This document shows, piece after piece, positions 40,503 through 48,050 of a stretch of DNA of 64,000 nt. Where the stretch lies: positions 1 through 64,000 of the IMG/VR virus record IMGVR_UViG_3300020034_000012; one strand, 5' to 3'. The translations under genes and the position numbers were made by a program. The stretch's first letter is position 1; every line of letters starts with the position of its first letter. This DNA comes from a virus. The notes beneath the pieces were generated by a model. The model did no database searches and had not been told where the DNA came from. It saw only the letters and a program-made list of their open reading frames with translations.

Positions 40503-41198
40503 ATGCCAATGGCTATGTGGAAGCAGCACCTGACGTGGACCAACGCCAGCAATGCAACTACCGCCACCACTGTCACACCCATCATCGTTTGGGATGCAGC
40601 GGCAAACGTGACCAGCGGATCGTCAGCGTGGACATCTGTCACATGGAACACGGACGGGACTGCTGCATACGATATCACTGCCGCAGCGCTAGCAGCTGCG
40701 CGCAAGTGGTTGGTGCAATGGCCGCCCCCGAACTTCGTACAACCATTGCCGCAGCCAGCGGACATCAGACAAGAGACACCTGAAGAGCGCAATGCACGGT
40801 GGGCCATGCGGGATCGCTACGCACAAGAGCAGGCAGGCCATGACCATGCAGCGCGCTTGGCATCGCGTGGCAGGTTCTTAGAACACGAACGTGCGAACGC
40901 GCGCGCTGAGAAGCTGCTGGTGGAAATGCTGTCACCACACCAAGCAGAAGAGCTGCGCGCAAGCGGACACTTCCACGTGCGGCTGATGAACGGCAGGCGC
41001 TACCGCATCAGCCGCGGTCAGCATGGCAACGTGGTTGAAGTCGATGGTGCGGGACGTGGTCTGCGTTCGCTGTGCGTGCAACCGGTGGGTCACCTGCCTG
41101 ATGCAGACGCGATGCTGGCGCAGAAGCTGTGGCTTGAAACGGATGAGGCTACGTTACTGAGAACTGCGAACATCACCCCGATGCGCGCGCGCGCGTAG
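40503..41198 (+). CDS. Hypothetical phage protein
   Basis: A 231-residue protein from ATG 40503. Trp-rich N-terminal third (WKQHLTWTNASN and SSAWTSVTWNTDG), a helical centre, and a C-terminal part with LMNGRRYRISRGQHGNVV and MLAQKLWLETDEATLLRTAN that matches a family of uncharacterised phage proteins. The role is unknown. Confidence 0.6.
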   Translation: MPMAMWKQHLTWTNASNATTATTVTPIIVWDAAANVTSGSSAWTSVTWNTDGTAAYDITAAALAAARKWLVQWPPPNFVQPLPQPADIRQETPEERNARWAMRDRYAQEQAGHDHAARLASRGRFLEHERANARAEKLLVEMLSPHQAEELRASGHFHVRLMNGRRYRISRGQHGNVVEVDGAGRGLRSLCVQPVGHLPDADAMLAQKLWLETDEATLLRTANITPMRARA

Positions 41199-41207
41199 GT
41201 GAAACCC

Positions 41208-41360
41208 ATGATCCCCTGGCCGCTATGTGCCCTAGTTTGCCTGGCCTGTTTCTTCTCTGGGCTGTGGCTCGGATACGGCCAGGGGATCAGTCACCGTCGA
41301 TGGTTTGACCAGACGAAACACCGGATAGACAACGGTGATGACGGGGAAGAAACCAAGTAG
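41208..41360 (+). CDS. Small membrane protein (50 residues)
   Basis: From ATG 41208 (AGGTGA seven bases upstream) to TAG 41358-41360. One membrane span (CALVCLACFFSGLWLGYG) and an acidic tail. It fits neatly between two genes. The function is unknown. Confidence 0.55.
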   Translation: MIPWPLCALVCLACFFSGLWLGYGQGISHRRWFDQTKHRIDNGDDGEETK

Positions 41361-41367
41361 CTGCCTA

Positions 41368-41387
41368 GCCTTGCAAGAATGCAAGGC
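41368..41387. repeat. Perfect palindrome with CTTGCA core
   Basis: GCCTTGCA-AGAA-TGCAAGGC, eight-base arms, in the gap before the small gene preceding the integrase. There is no T tract, so it is not a normal terminator. It shares the CCTTGCA word with the 31-bp repeats at 44399 and 45686. Confidence 0.5.
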
Positions 41388-41426
41388 GTGAATCAACTGG
41401 CATGGTATGACACAGGGGTAGAGCCG

Positions 41427-41645
41427 ATGACGCCAGCCAACGATAATGACGATCCCATTGTGGCTGAGCTGCGCTCGCTTCAAGCGGATTGCGAGGCGTT
41501 CGCTAAGCGGATGAACGAACGGCTGGCCAAGCTTCAGGCGCGCGTGGCAGGGAAGCCTACGCGCGCGAAAGCTGGCGCACCTACGCCAGAGGACTGGGAT
41601 ATTGTTTACCGCGCCAAGGCTCGCAAGCAGCGGCGCATGGGGTAG
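41427..41645 (+). CDS. Small protein preceding the integrase
   Basis: A 72-residue protein from ATG 41427 (AGGGG site); the frame extends upstream to ATG 41379. It begins MTPANDNDDP, then a helix with CEAFAKRMNERLAKLQARV, then basic residues. Three bases separate it from the integrase. It could be an excisionase or accessory factor by position, but no winged-helix pattern is seen. Confidence 0.55.
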   Translation: MTPANDNDDPIVAELRSLQADCEAFAKRMNERLAKLQARVAGKPTRAKAGAPTPEDWDIVYRAKARKQRRMG

Positions 41646-41648
41646 TTC

Positions 41649-42926
41649 ATGGGACGCAAGCTAAAGGGATACACGCGCAGCCACAATGGCGTCATCGAAG
41701 TCTGGGTCGGTGGTGACTACATCAGTTCAGTCACAGACCCTGACCAGGCTGAGCGCGTAAAGAATGCTGCAGTCCAGGACCGCACAGGCACTGCGCCGTC
41801 CATCTTCTCTGTTTACGCGAAGGCGTGGTGGATAGCGCGTGAAGAGCTGGCGCAGAAGCTTGGCCGTGTGCGTGCATTCGAAAAAGAGAAAAGCGTGTGG
41901 GACTTCCACGTTACCGGTGCGAAGTTCTTTCACGCACCGCTGAAGAGCCTCAAGCCGAAGATGATTCAGCAGTGGATCGGTGTGATGGGAAAGAAGCACG
42001 CGATGCACGCCATCACCTGCAAGGGTAAGGACGGCAAGCCGAAGACGATTCTGCGTGACACGGGACGTCCGCTCGCAAGGCGCGTAATCGAACAGGCTTT
42101 GAAATACGTCAAGCAAGTTCTGGATGCGGCGATCGTCGATGGCAAGATGAGCGGCAACGTCAACCCTGCGCGGCTGGTACGCTTACCGCGTGAAGGGGTG
42201 CCGCAGACCGATGGCCAGCTCATCGTGCACTTGTTAGTGGAAGAGATTGAGCAACTGCTAGCGATGGACTTGCCGCCACTGCAGCGCGCTGTGTTCACCG
42301 TCGCCATCTATACGGGGCTGCGTGATGATGAGCTGTGGGGATTGCGCTGGGTGGATGTCATCCTAGATGGAGCGCAGCCAGAGATTCGCGTGCGTCGCAG
42401 CTACGCTGGTCCGTGCAAGACAAAACACTCCATCCGGGATGTGCCGCTATTCGATGAAGCGATCGATGCGCTCAGAGAGTGGCGCGCTGTTCGGTCTGCG
42501 TTAGCAGCGCCTGTCATCGGGGACGCGCTGGTCTTCCCGGCTGAGTCCGGTGGATGCCACCACGAAAGCTTCACGGCTGGATGGCGAGACAAGTACCGCA
42601 AAGTAAATGGCAAGGTGGTGCGGTCCCCTGGCTGGCGCGCGCGCGCTGGCATCCGTGAAGAAGTGGACTTCAAAGACATGCGCCACACATGCGGCTGCCA
42701 CCTGGTGCAGGGGACGTGGACCGATGGGGAATCTATGCCCCTGGGTGCAGTGAAGACGTGGCTAGGCCACAGCTCTGAAGCCACCACAGAGAAGCACTAC
42801 GCGGCGTTCACATCGGACAATCTGCATTCGCGTTTGCGGGGACGTCGCAACCAGAAACCACGTGCGGATAAAGCGGGAATAAAGCGGGAGGGTAAAACGA
42901 CCATACGTGCTAAGTCTGCGGATTGA
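41649..42926 (+). CDS. int: Tyrosine integrase
   Basis: A 425-residue site-specific recombinase. Catalytic residues are recognisable: Arg in YTGLRDDELWGLRW (near residue 226), DMRHTCGCHL (His/Arg pair) near residue 350, WLGHSSEATTEKHYA with the nucleophilic Tyr near residue 378. The N-terminal part carries a SAM-like core-binding region. The gene ends 9 bp before a tRNA-like attP core, and its 3' end contains arm-type repeats. Confidence 0.92.
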   Translation: MGRKLKGYTRSHNGVIEVWVGGDYISSVTDPDQAERVKNAAVQDRTGTAPSIFSVYAKAWWIAREELAQKLGRVRAFEKEKSVWDFHVTGAKFFHAPLKSLKPKMIQQWIGVMGKKHAMHAITCKGKDGKPKTILRDTGRPLARRVIEQALKYVKQVLDAAIVDGKMSGNVNPARLVRLPREGVPQTDGQLIVHLLVEEIEQLLAMDLPPLQRAVFTVAIYTGLRDDELWGLRWVDVILDGAQPEIRVRRSYAGPCKTKHSIRDVPLFDEAIDALREWRAVRSALAAPVIGDALVFPAESGGCHHESFTAGWRDKYRKVNGKVVRSPGWRARAGIREEVDFKDMRHTCGCHLVQGTWTDGESMPLGAVKTWLGHSSEATTEKHYAAFTSDNLHSRLRGRRNQKPRADKAGIKREGKTTIRAKSAD

Positions 42927-43034
42927 TTGAAGTTGCACCCATAGCTCAGCCGGAAGAGCAGCGGCCTTCTAAGCAGCCGCTACGCTGAATGATTTCATAG
43001 ACTTAGATGAGCATCCCGCTCTATTCCGCTTTAT
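42868..43034. other. Probable attP with arm-type repeats and tRNA-Arg(UCU)-like core
   Basis: ATAAAGCGGGA occurs as a perfect tandem pair (42868-42878 and 42879-42889). Two inverted, slightly diverged copies lie on the far side (TCCCGCTCTAT 43014-43024 and TCCGCTTTAT 43025-43034). Between them, 42935-42974 reads like the 5' 40 bases of tRNA-Arg with UCU anticodon (acceptor strand, D-arm, anticodon stem and CTTCTAA loop). The variable region and T-arm are missing, so it is not a tRNA gene. The layout fits P and P' arms around a core. Confidence 0.7.
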
Positions 43035-43064
43035 AAAACCGCAGCACCCGGACAGGGGGTCCGC

Positions 43065-43409
43065 ATGGACTCGCGAGACAACGCACCGCCTAGGCCAGCC
43101 ATCTGCTTGCACGCAATCGGGGACGATGACGCGCCCCGTCCCCTGATGCTGGTCATCACCCCGGACTCATTCGCCGTGTACGAAACGCTGCCCCTGAACT
43201 GCGTGGCGAATGGGACCGCAGCTTGGGAAGTCCATGGCCCACTTGGATCGGTGGTGCTGCGTGGTAGCGGGGACTTCCCGCTGACCCGTGAACTTGAACG
43301 CGAGATTGTGCAGTGTTGGTATGAGCACTACGTCAGTAGCGATGGCGCAGACCCCGTGCACACGTTCAGCAAGTACACGCGCAGCACTCCACCGGATGGG
43401 ATGCACTGA
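43065..43409 (+). CDS. Hypothetical protein
   Basis: A 114-residue protein, beta-rich at first (VITPDSFAVYETLPL) and ending in a helical segment (LERELEREIVQCWYEHYV-like). It is the first gene after attP. It is coupled to the next gene by a one-base TGATG overlap. No family is recognised. Confidence 0.6.
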   Translation: MDSRDNAPPRPAICLHAIGDDDAPRPLMLVITPDSFAVYETLPLNCVANGTAAWEVHGPLGSVVLRGSGDFPLTRELEREIVQCWYEHYVSSDGADPVHTFSKYTRSTPPDGMH

Positions 43410-43789
43410 TGAGCAACTCGCCACCGAAGTTCAGTCCTGAAGAAGCGGTTGCGTGGGAAGCGTTCTGCGCTGGTGTGCCTGACTACGTGGCTGCAGTGGC
43501 TCGCAAGTATCCGTGTGATCGGTGCTACCGCTCGACGGAAAACCCGGGCTTCCACTACTGGATCTATTCGTACGAAGAAAACGCAGACTGGGTCTGCACG
43601 CTCAAGCTCATCCACGGTTTGGACAGCACGCTCCCCGGGACCTACACGTTCGGTCAGCCCCCGGACCAGCTGCTTCCATGCGACTGCGGCAAGTGGGAAA
43701 TGCCTAGCAAAGAAATCTGCGATGCGGTGGCGGCAAGCGCGCGTGCAGAAGGCGATCGCATGCGTGCGAAAAACAAGCGGCGGAACTGA
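43409..43789 (+). CDS. Hypothetical Cys-rich protein
   Basis: A 126-residue protein with KYPCDRCYRSTENPGFHYW and LLPCDCGKWEMPS, giving four to five Cys that may bind zinc, and Tyr/Trp-rich stretches. The C-terminus is basic (RMRAKNKRRN). The function is unknown. Confidence 0.6.
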   Translation: MSNSPPKFSPEEAVAWEAFCAGVPDYVAAVARKYPCDRCYRSTENPGFHYWIYSYEENADWVCTLKLIHGLDSTLPGTYTFGQPPDQLLPCDCGKWEMPSKEICDAVAASARAEGDRMRAKNKRRN

Positions 43790-43791
43790 CC

Positions 43792-44022
43792 ATGGAAAAG
43801 ACCATCGTTCCCCGCTGGCTGCTGCTCAAGGTGATGGAGCAAAACATGAAGCGGCCACCGGACGTCTGCACGTTCTGCGGCAATGGCGGCAAGCTGGAAG
43901 CGCACACGGTTACGTTCACGCGTGACAACCACAGCGAGATAGATGGCAAGTATGACGTGCGCGTGTGCGAGCGGTGCGAAGCCATCATGTGGAACCACCC
44001 TAGCTTCATGCTTGAGCAATGA
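43792..44022 (+). CDS. Hypothetical zinc-finger-like protein
   Basis: A 76-residue protein with CTFCGNGGKLEAH, CERCEAIMW and several His residues, the pattern of a zinc-binding HNH-adjacent or ribbon fold. It is too short for an HNH nuclease. The role is unknown. Confidence 0.6.
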   Translation: MEKTIVPRWLLLKVMEQNMKRPPDVCTFCGNGGKLEAHTVTFTRDNHSEIDGKYDVRVCERCEAIMWNHPSFMLEQ

Positions 44023-44399
44023 AGCTGTGCGTGACCGGTGGCCGCAAGTACAGCGATCGCTCCACAGCGTTTGAAGTTCTAGACTCGACGCACGAACTAC
44101 TGAGCATCGATGCGCTGGCGCATGGCGATGCACCCGGTGCGGATGCGCTGGCCGATGAGTGGTGTCTGCTGCGTGGCGTCCCGTGCGAACGCTTCGCCGC
44201 TGAGTGGACGCGCTACCGCAAGCCCGGACGTAAGAACCCAGCTGGCGCCATCCGCAACCGGCTGATGCTGAGCACGTTCAGACCGGACGTGCTCATCGCG
44301 TTCCCCGGTGGCAGCGGCACTGCGGACTGCGTAGCTACAGCGCGCACACTTGGCATCACCGTGCTTGACCTGCGCGAAAGGCTTAGGGATTCAGGCTGA
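44019..44399 (+). CDS. SLOG-family protein (DUF2493)
   Basis: A 126-residue protein with GGRKYSDR at the N-terminus, the GDAPGADALADEWC turn and IRNRLML, then VLIAFPGGSGTADCV. This is the nucleotide-binding Rossmann-like SLOG/YspA fold (DUF2493). Family members sense nucleotide or NAD-derived ligands. In phages the role is unknown. The start overlaps the upstream stop by four bases. Confidence 0.75.
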   Translation: MKLCVTGGRKYSDRSTAFEVLDSTHELLSIDALAHGDAPGADALADEWCLLRGVPCERFAAEWTRYRKPGRKNPAGAIRNRLMLSTFRPDVLIAFPGGSGTADCVATARTLGITVLDLRERLRDSG

Positions 44400-44429
44400 C
44401 TTGATTGTCGCCTTGCACGCAATCAAGTT
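44399..44429. repeat. 31-bp palindromic repeat, copy 1
   Basis: Arms ACTTGATTG and CAATCAAGT face each other across TCGCCTTGCACG. An identical 31-bp copy lies at 45686-45716. It overlaps the -35 box of the promoter candidate for the 44451 gene, so it is a likely operator. Confidence 0.6.
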
Positions 44430-44441
44430 GCATCCTAGAAT
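44413..44441 (+). promoter_or_regulatory. Promoter candidate for the 44451 gene
   Basis: TTGCAC (44413-44418), 17 bp, TAGAAT (44436-44441). The predicted transcription start is at most a base or two from the ATG at 44451, implying a leaderless mRNA. The -35 box lies inside the 31-bp palindrome. Confidence 0.5.
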
Positions 44442-44450
44442 AGTAGTCCA

Positions 44451-44978
44451 ATGACTACTGCAACTAACCGAGTGCACCCGTTCGAGCAAGCTGGCCTAGG
44501 CATCGCACCGTTCAAGCTGGTGGGTACGTTCGTATCCAAGTACCAGGCGATCCCGGGTGACCCGAACTGCCCGATCCAACCGGGGTCATCGTGTGACTAC
44601 TGCGCGCAGGGCATCATGCTGGTGTGCGTCATCCGCGGTGCGGACGGTCGTGACTTCAAGGTGGGCTATGACTGTGCGGCGAAGACCACGCGCGATGCGG
44701 CCACCACCGCGGACCAGAAGCTAGCCGCTGCCATCGACGGTGCGCGCCGCAAGCTGAACCGAAAGAAGGCGCACGTGCGCGCAGCGGATAAGGCCGCTGA
44801 GCTTGCGATGCTTTTGGATTCAGAGTTTGCGCGTGTGCGCCTCGCTAGCCTGCCGCACCCAAACAAGTGGCGCGCCAGCGAAGGTGACACCTTGCTGCAG
44901 TGGGCAATGTGGATGCTGAACAAAGCGGGCGCAGCTGGCCAAGCGCGCGCGCTCAAGGCGGTCAAGGCTGCGCTGTGA
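44451..44978 (+). CDS. Hypothetical protein
   Basis: A 175-residue protein with CDYCAQGIMLVCVIRG, then RKLNRKKAHVRAADKAAELA, a long helix, and a C-terminal helical part. The N-terminal half may be a small Cys-containing sheet. It is first after a promoter candidate with a palindromic operator. No family is recognised. Confidence 0.6.
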   Translation: MTTATNRVHPFEQAGLGIAPFKLVGTFVSKYQAIPGDPNCPIQPGSSCDYCAQGIMLVCVIRGADGRDFKVGYDCAAKTTRDAATTADQKLAAAIDGARRKLNRKKAHVRAADKAAELAMLLDSEFARVRLASLPHPNKWRASEGDTLLQWAMWMLNKAGAAGQARALKAVKAAL

Positions 44979-45682
44979 ACCACTCAATCAGAACCTGGCA
45001 GCGCACAGCGAATGAGGCGCGCGCTGCCTACGTGCAGCTGCGGCGGGAAGCGTTGACCGCTGGCAGCCAGCACCGTGCGCACCGCACCGGGGTCAACCGG
45101 CTGGCGCTGGAAGATGCGATCGGTGGAGCCATCATGGCGCGCCATCGAGTGCTTCAGGTGCAGGCGCAGCTGGCCCGTGCACACGCGCAACACACCTTGA
45201 AAACGCGCAAGCCAGCCGCAAGTTCAGGACCTATGGAACACACACCAGAATCGCAACCCCCCGCAGCTGCACCCACCGAAGCGTCCCCCTACGCAACGAT
45301 GGCTAGTGACCTTGCCCGTAAGCTGGCTGGCCTGGCTGCGCTGGCGAGTGACGCAGACCCATACGGCAACGCTGGCCATGACACAGCCCTATGCGATTGC
45401 AGCGCGTGCACTAACTGGCGCCACGCAGTGGCGTCCCACGCAGCTCCAGCCCCGGAGTCGCCAGCAGAACCCGAGCCTACCCCAGGGCAGAAGAAGCACG
45501 GCGGCTACCGTCCTGGCAGCGGCAGCAAGCGCAGACCGGTGCAGAAGAAGAAGCAGAGCAAGCCCGCGTATGTGCACCTGACCCCAAAAGAAAAGCGGGA
45601 AGTGGAAGCGAAGGCCTACAAAGCAGACCTGAGCATCAGCGCCTACATCCGGAAACGATTAGGGTTTCCCACGGCCAGCTGA
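44975..45682 (+). CDS. Putative ribbon-helix-helix DNA-binding protein
   Basis: A 235-residue protein with GTG start 44975 overlapping the upstream stop. The C-terminal 45 residues (YVHLTPKEKREVEAKAYKAD then SISAYIRKRLGF) look like an Arc/MobC-type ribbon-helix-helix. A basic, Pro-rich region precedes it. The N-terminal half is helical with CDCSACTNW. It is flanked by the 31-bp palindromes and could bind them. Confidence 0.6.
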   Translation: MNHSIRTWQRTANEARAAYVQLRREALTAGSQHRAHRTGVNRLALEDAIGGAIMARHRVLQVQAQLARAHAQHTLKTRKPAASSGPMEHTPESQPPAAAPTEASPYATMASDLARKLAGLAALASDADPYGNAGHDTALCDCSACTNWRHAVASHAAPAPESPAEPEPTPGQKKHGGYRPGSGSKRRPVQKKKQSKPAYVHLTPKEKREVEAKAYKADLSISAYIRKRLGFPTAS

Positions 45683-45685
45683 ATA

Positions 45686-45716
45686 ACTTGATTGTCGCCT
45701 TGCACGCAATCAAGTT
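45686..45716. repeat. 31-bp palindromic repeat, copy 2
   Basis: Identical to 44399-44429, with one further matching base pair (AACTTGATTG / CAATCAAGTT). It follows the ribbon-helix-helix gene stop and precedes the 45769 gene. A TTGCAC inside it could serve as a -35 box (see next feature). Confidence 0.6.
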
Positions 45717-45728
45717 CTCTCCCAGAGT
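45700..45728 (+). promoter_or_regulatory. Weak promoter candidate over the second palindrome
   Basis: TTGCAC at 45700-45705 and CAGAGT at 45723-45728 are spaced 17 bp. The -10 box is weak. Its value is that it repeats the arrangement at 44413-44441, with the palindrome covering the -35 box. Confidence 0.35.
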
Positions 45729-45768
45729 GAACGTTGTTGGTTGAGTGGTTGGAAGGAAGAAGGCGAAG

Positions 45769-45984
45769 ATGAAATCAGGTTGGCAAGTTTTGAAGGCATC
45801 GGTCAGCGCGCGTAACGGCGGGCTCTACGTGGAAGGCATCAACCACGAATCGACTGACCCCCTCTTTCGCACCTTCTGCTGGCATATCGGGAAAGACAGT
45901 CTGAAAGATACGCGGTTTGATTTCAGTAGCTGCCAGTTTGCGTCTGGCGCGCTGACTGTTGCCGCTCGACTTTTGGAACGCTGA
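45769..45984 (+). CDS. Small hypothetical protein
   Basis: A 71-residue protein from ATG 45769 with a strong GGAAGGAAG site; a GTG at 45745 is rejected. Mostly beta (LKASVSARNGGLYVEGINHE), ending in a helix. The function is unknown. Confidence 0.6.
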   Translation: MKSGWQVLKASVSARNGGLYVEGINHESTDPLFRTFCWHIGKDSLKDTRFDFSSCQFASGALTVAARLLER

Positions 45985-46068
45985 TTAGACTGACGCTGCT
46001 GCCGCAGCCACCGCACTGCGGCACATGCGTAAGCGAATCAACGCTGAAACGAAAGTAGTACCACCACC

Positions 46069-46314
46069 GTGACTCTGAGTATTCGTGATGACGGGCAGAT
46101 CCATAACACCGCGATCAACCTTGAGGGCTGCACCCCTGAAGAGCTGAAGGAAGTGTCCAAGCATCCCGCGATCCACAGGGACGTGCGGCAAGCTGCGCTG
46201 CTGAGCATGAACGCGCGCGCGCTCAGGCTGGACGGTCAGATCGCGCAGGCGCTCATCATGGAAGGCGCGATTGAGCGCATCTACAACTTGCTGCCCAGCC
46301 ATCTGCGTTGGTGA
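46069..46314 (+). CDS. Small hypothetical protein
   Basis: An 81-residue protein with GTG start at 46069. Helical with LEGCTPEELKEVSKHPAI. The stop overlaps the lipoprotein ATG (TGATG). No family is recognised. The 84-bp gap upstream contains a CTGCCGCAG...CTGCGGCA near-palindrome around 46000. Confidence 0.5.
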   Translation: MTLSIRDDGQIHNTAINLEGCTPEELKEVSKHPAIHRDVRQAALLSMNARALRLDGQIAQALIMEGAIERIYNLLPSHLRW

Positions 46315-46769
46315 TGAAGGGACTGAAGACGATGACCAGAATATTCACGCTCATCACTGCCGCGCTGCTCATCGCGTGCGGCAGTGATGACGCGGCTGAC
46401 CCCGTCTGTGACTCGGACGTGTGCGCGCTCATCGACACACGCGAAACGCTGACCTGCTTCTCACACACGTACAGCTACGAAGTGCAGCGCACGGGCTTGC
46501 AGCTTGCGGTCAAGTGCAGCGCTGCGGGTGACTTGGATGGCAAGACCATCAAAGTTCCTGACACCACGCAGGTCCTCATCAGTCTGGGTGAAGAGCCTGG
46601 CGCATGGCCCACCGCTACGTGTGGTGTGCGGTTCATGCTGCAAGGCGGACCGTTCGTGTACGCGGAGATGGAAGCGAACGACCTAGGGACTGCAGACGTT
46701 GCGGCGGACTACACCGCTGCGAACTTCAGGTTTGACCGGTGCGATTACTCGGGAGTGCTGCCGCTATGA
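46314..46769 (+). CDS. Predicted lipoprotein
   Basis: A 151-residue protein. An N-terminal signal (MTRIFTLITAALLIACGSDD, or six residues longer from ATG 46314) ends in the lipobox LIAC followed by Gly, so it would be lipidated at Cys and sent to the outer membrane (no Asp at +2). The mature part is small and has four or more Cys residues. Phage lipoproteins near integrases often block superinfection; that is inference. ATG 46332 is an alternative start. Confidence 0.7.
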   Translation: MKGLKTMTRIFTLITAALLIACGSDDAADPVCDSDVCALIDTRETLTCFSHTYSYEVQRTGLQLAVKCSAAGDLDGKTIKVPDTTQVLISLGEEPGAWPTATCGVRFMLQGGPFVYAEMEANDLGTADVAADYTAANFRFDRCDYSGVLPL

Positions 46770-47014
46770 CCATCACCAAGTACCCAGGTTTGTTGACCGA
46801 ACTGCAGCGGCTGGAGTCCGAAGCGGGAAAGGTCTGGACCCAGACAGAAGGCCCGCGGTTTGAGTTTGATGACGCTGGGTGGACAGCTGTGCTGCGCGTT
46901 CGCAGGGACAAGCGTGGGCGCTGGATGACCATCAGTGCGACAGACAAAACACCACGCGCTGCAGCGGACAAGCTGATTACAGACTTCGCTTTGTGGGCGC
47001 AAGTACAGCCGTGA
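46766..47014 (+). CDS. Hypothetical protein
   Basis: An 82-residue protein from ATG 46766, which overlaps the lipoprotein stop (ATGA). It is a mixed alpha/beta protein with WTAVLRVRRDKRGRWMTIS. The GTG of the next gene overlaps its stop. The function is unknown. Confidence 0.6.
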   Translation: MTITKYPGLLTELQRLESEAGKVWTQTEGPRFEFDDAGWTAVLRVRRDKRGRWMTISATDKTPRAAADKLITDFALWAQVQP

Positions 47015-47232
47015 ACAGCTACCGCGTAACACTGGCAGTGCAGGGGATCGCTGCCAGCGGAACCGCAGCGTACGTGGTCCGTGCGGCGGATGAAGATGAA
47101 GCCATCTTGAAAGCACGCAAGGCAGCGCGTAGGGATTTCCTTCACGTCACGCGCGTTGTAGCGTGCACGTCCCCGGACGTGACCCCGTGGAAGGACCTGG
47201 CCAATGCGGATGAGGGAGTGGGCAAAGCGTGA
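47011..47232 (+). CDS. Hypothetical protein
   Basis: A 73-residue protein with GTG start 47011 overlapping the upstream stop (GTGA). YRVTLAVQGIAASGTAAYVV and then EDEAILKARKAARRDF suggest a small alpha/beta fold of the kind seen in many phage small proteins. No family is recognised. Confidence 0.55.
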   Translation: MNSYRVTLAVQGIAASGTAAYVVRAADEDEAILKARKAARRDFLHVTRVVACTSPDVTPWKDLANADEGVGKA

Positions 47233-47236
47233 ATCA

Positions 47237-47803
47237 ATGTACCTGCCAGACACGACTGCGCGCACCAGGCGCGCGCGCCGCAACGATGAAGTGATCCGTA
47301 ACCGGATGCGCAGACAGCTGTGGTTATCCACATCGCAGATGGTGCGACGCTTGGAACGCATGGAGCCCTCGCTTGCGAACTTTCCTCTCTACCTCAATCG
47401 ACAGGGCTTTCCGATCGGTCTGAAGTGGTTCACGCGGTACAAGCAGGATGCGCGCTATCAACGCGTGGCGCGGACGCGAATCAACGCAGACCTGATTGTC
47501 AGCACCATCTGGGATGGCATGAACGTCAACCCGTTCGGTGCACCGCCACTATTCGAGACTGCGATCCTGCAAGGTGATGACGTCACCCCGGTGGCTCGAT
47601 GGATGACAGAGGCTGAAGCGTTCGCAGGTCACGCGTTGGTGGTGAAGCTGGCGAAGGCCGGGAAGCTGGATGAGATCTATGGACTCGACGATGAACGATG
47701 CAGTGATGGCGATGGTGCAGAAGAAGATGCGCGCGCTGAACCGCCACAGGGAACGCTTCATGAAGGCGTGGATGCTGAAGACCGGGGTGATGGATCCACG
47801 TGA
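47237..47803 (+). CDS. Hypothetical basic protein
   Basis: A 188-residue protein from ATG 47237. Very Arg-rich N-terminus (TARTRRARRNDEVIRNRMRR), then QGFPIGLKWFTRYK, and an acidic C-terminus. The last 113 bp overlap the next gene in another frame. DNA binding is possible. The function is unknown. Confidence 0.6.
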   Translation: MYLPDTTARTRRARRNDEVIRNRMRRQLWLSTSQMVRRLERMEPSLANFPLYLNRQGFPIGLKWFTRYKQDARYQRVARTRINADLIVSTIWDGMNVNPFGAPPLFETAILQGDDVTPVARWMTEAEAFAGHALVVKLAKAGKLDEIYGLDDERCSDGDGAEEDARAEPPQGTLHEGVDAEDRGDGST

Positions 47804-48050
47804 AGCAGTGATGTGTTCGCAGGACACGGTCAACTACAGCAGCGATCAATCGGTCCGCTTCGATAACGATGGCGGACCTGCGATCGTTACGCGCATCTGG
47901 TTTGAACACAAACCTGAGCTGCGTGCGGAAGTGCAGGCTGTGGTGGACCACATGCGTGCAGAGATAGCGGGTGGATCGCTCGACGGCGGCTGCTGTCATC
48001 CGATGCTTGTGAAGTACGTGGCCAAGCTAGAGGCTGCGCTCAAGCCATGA
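47691..48050 (+). CDS. Hypothetical protein overlapping the previous gene
   Basis: A 119-residue protein; ATG 47691 and ATG 47679 are both possible. RERFMKAWMLKTGVMDPREA and VMCSQDTVNY form a segment common in small phage proteins, showing that the overlap is truly coding in this frame. The central part is AIVTRIWFEHKPELRAE. The stop overlaps the next ATG. Confidence 0.6.
   Translation: MNDAVMAMVQKKMRALNRHRERFMKAWMLKTGVMDPREAVMCSQDTVNYSSDQSVRFDNDGGPAIVTRIWFEHKPELRAEVQAVVDHMRAEIAGGSLDGGCCHPMLVKYVAKLEAALKP

Noticed and set aside
41379-41645. Calling the gene before int an excisionase
   Set aside because: Position fits, but no winged-helix or MerR-like pattern is visible in its 72 residues.
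42935-42985. A tRNA-Arg gene
   Set aside because: Only the 5' part up to the anticodon loop is present; the T-arm and acceptor 3' strand are missing and the anticodon stem has a mismatch. It is reported as an att core instead.
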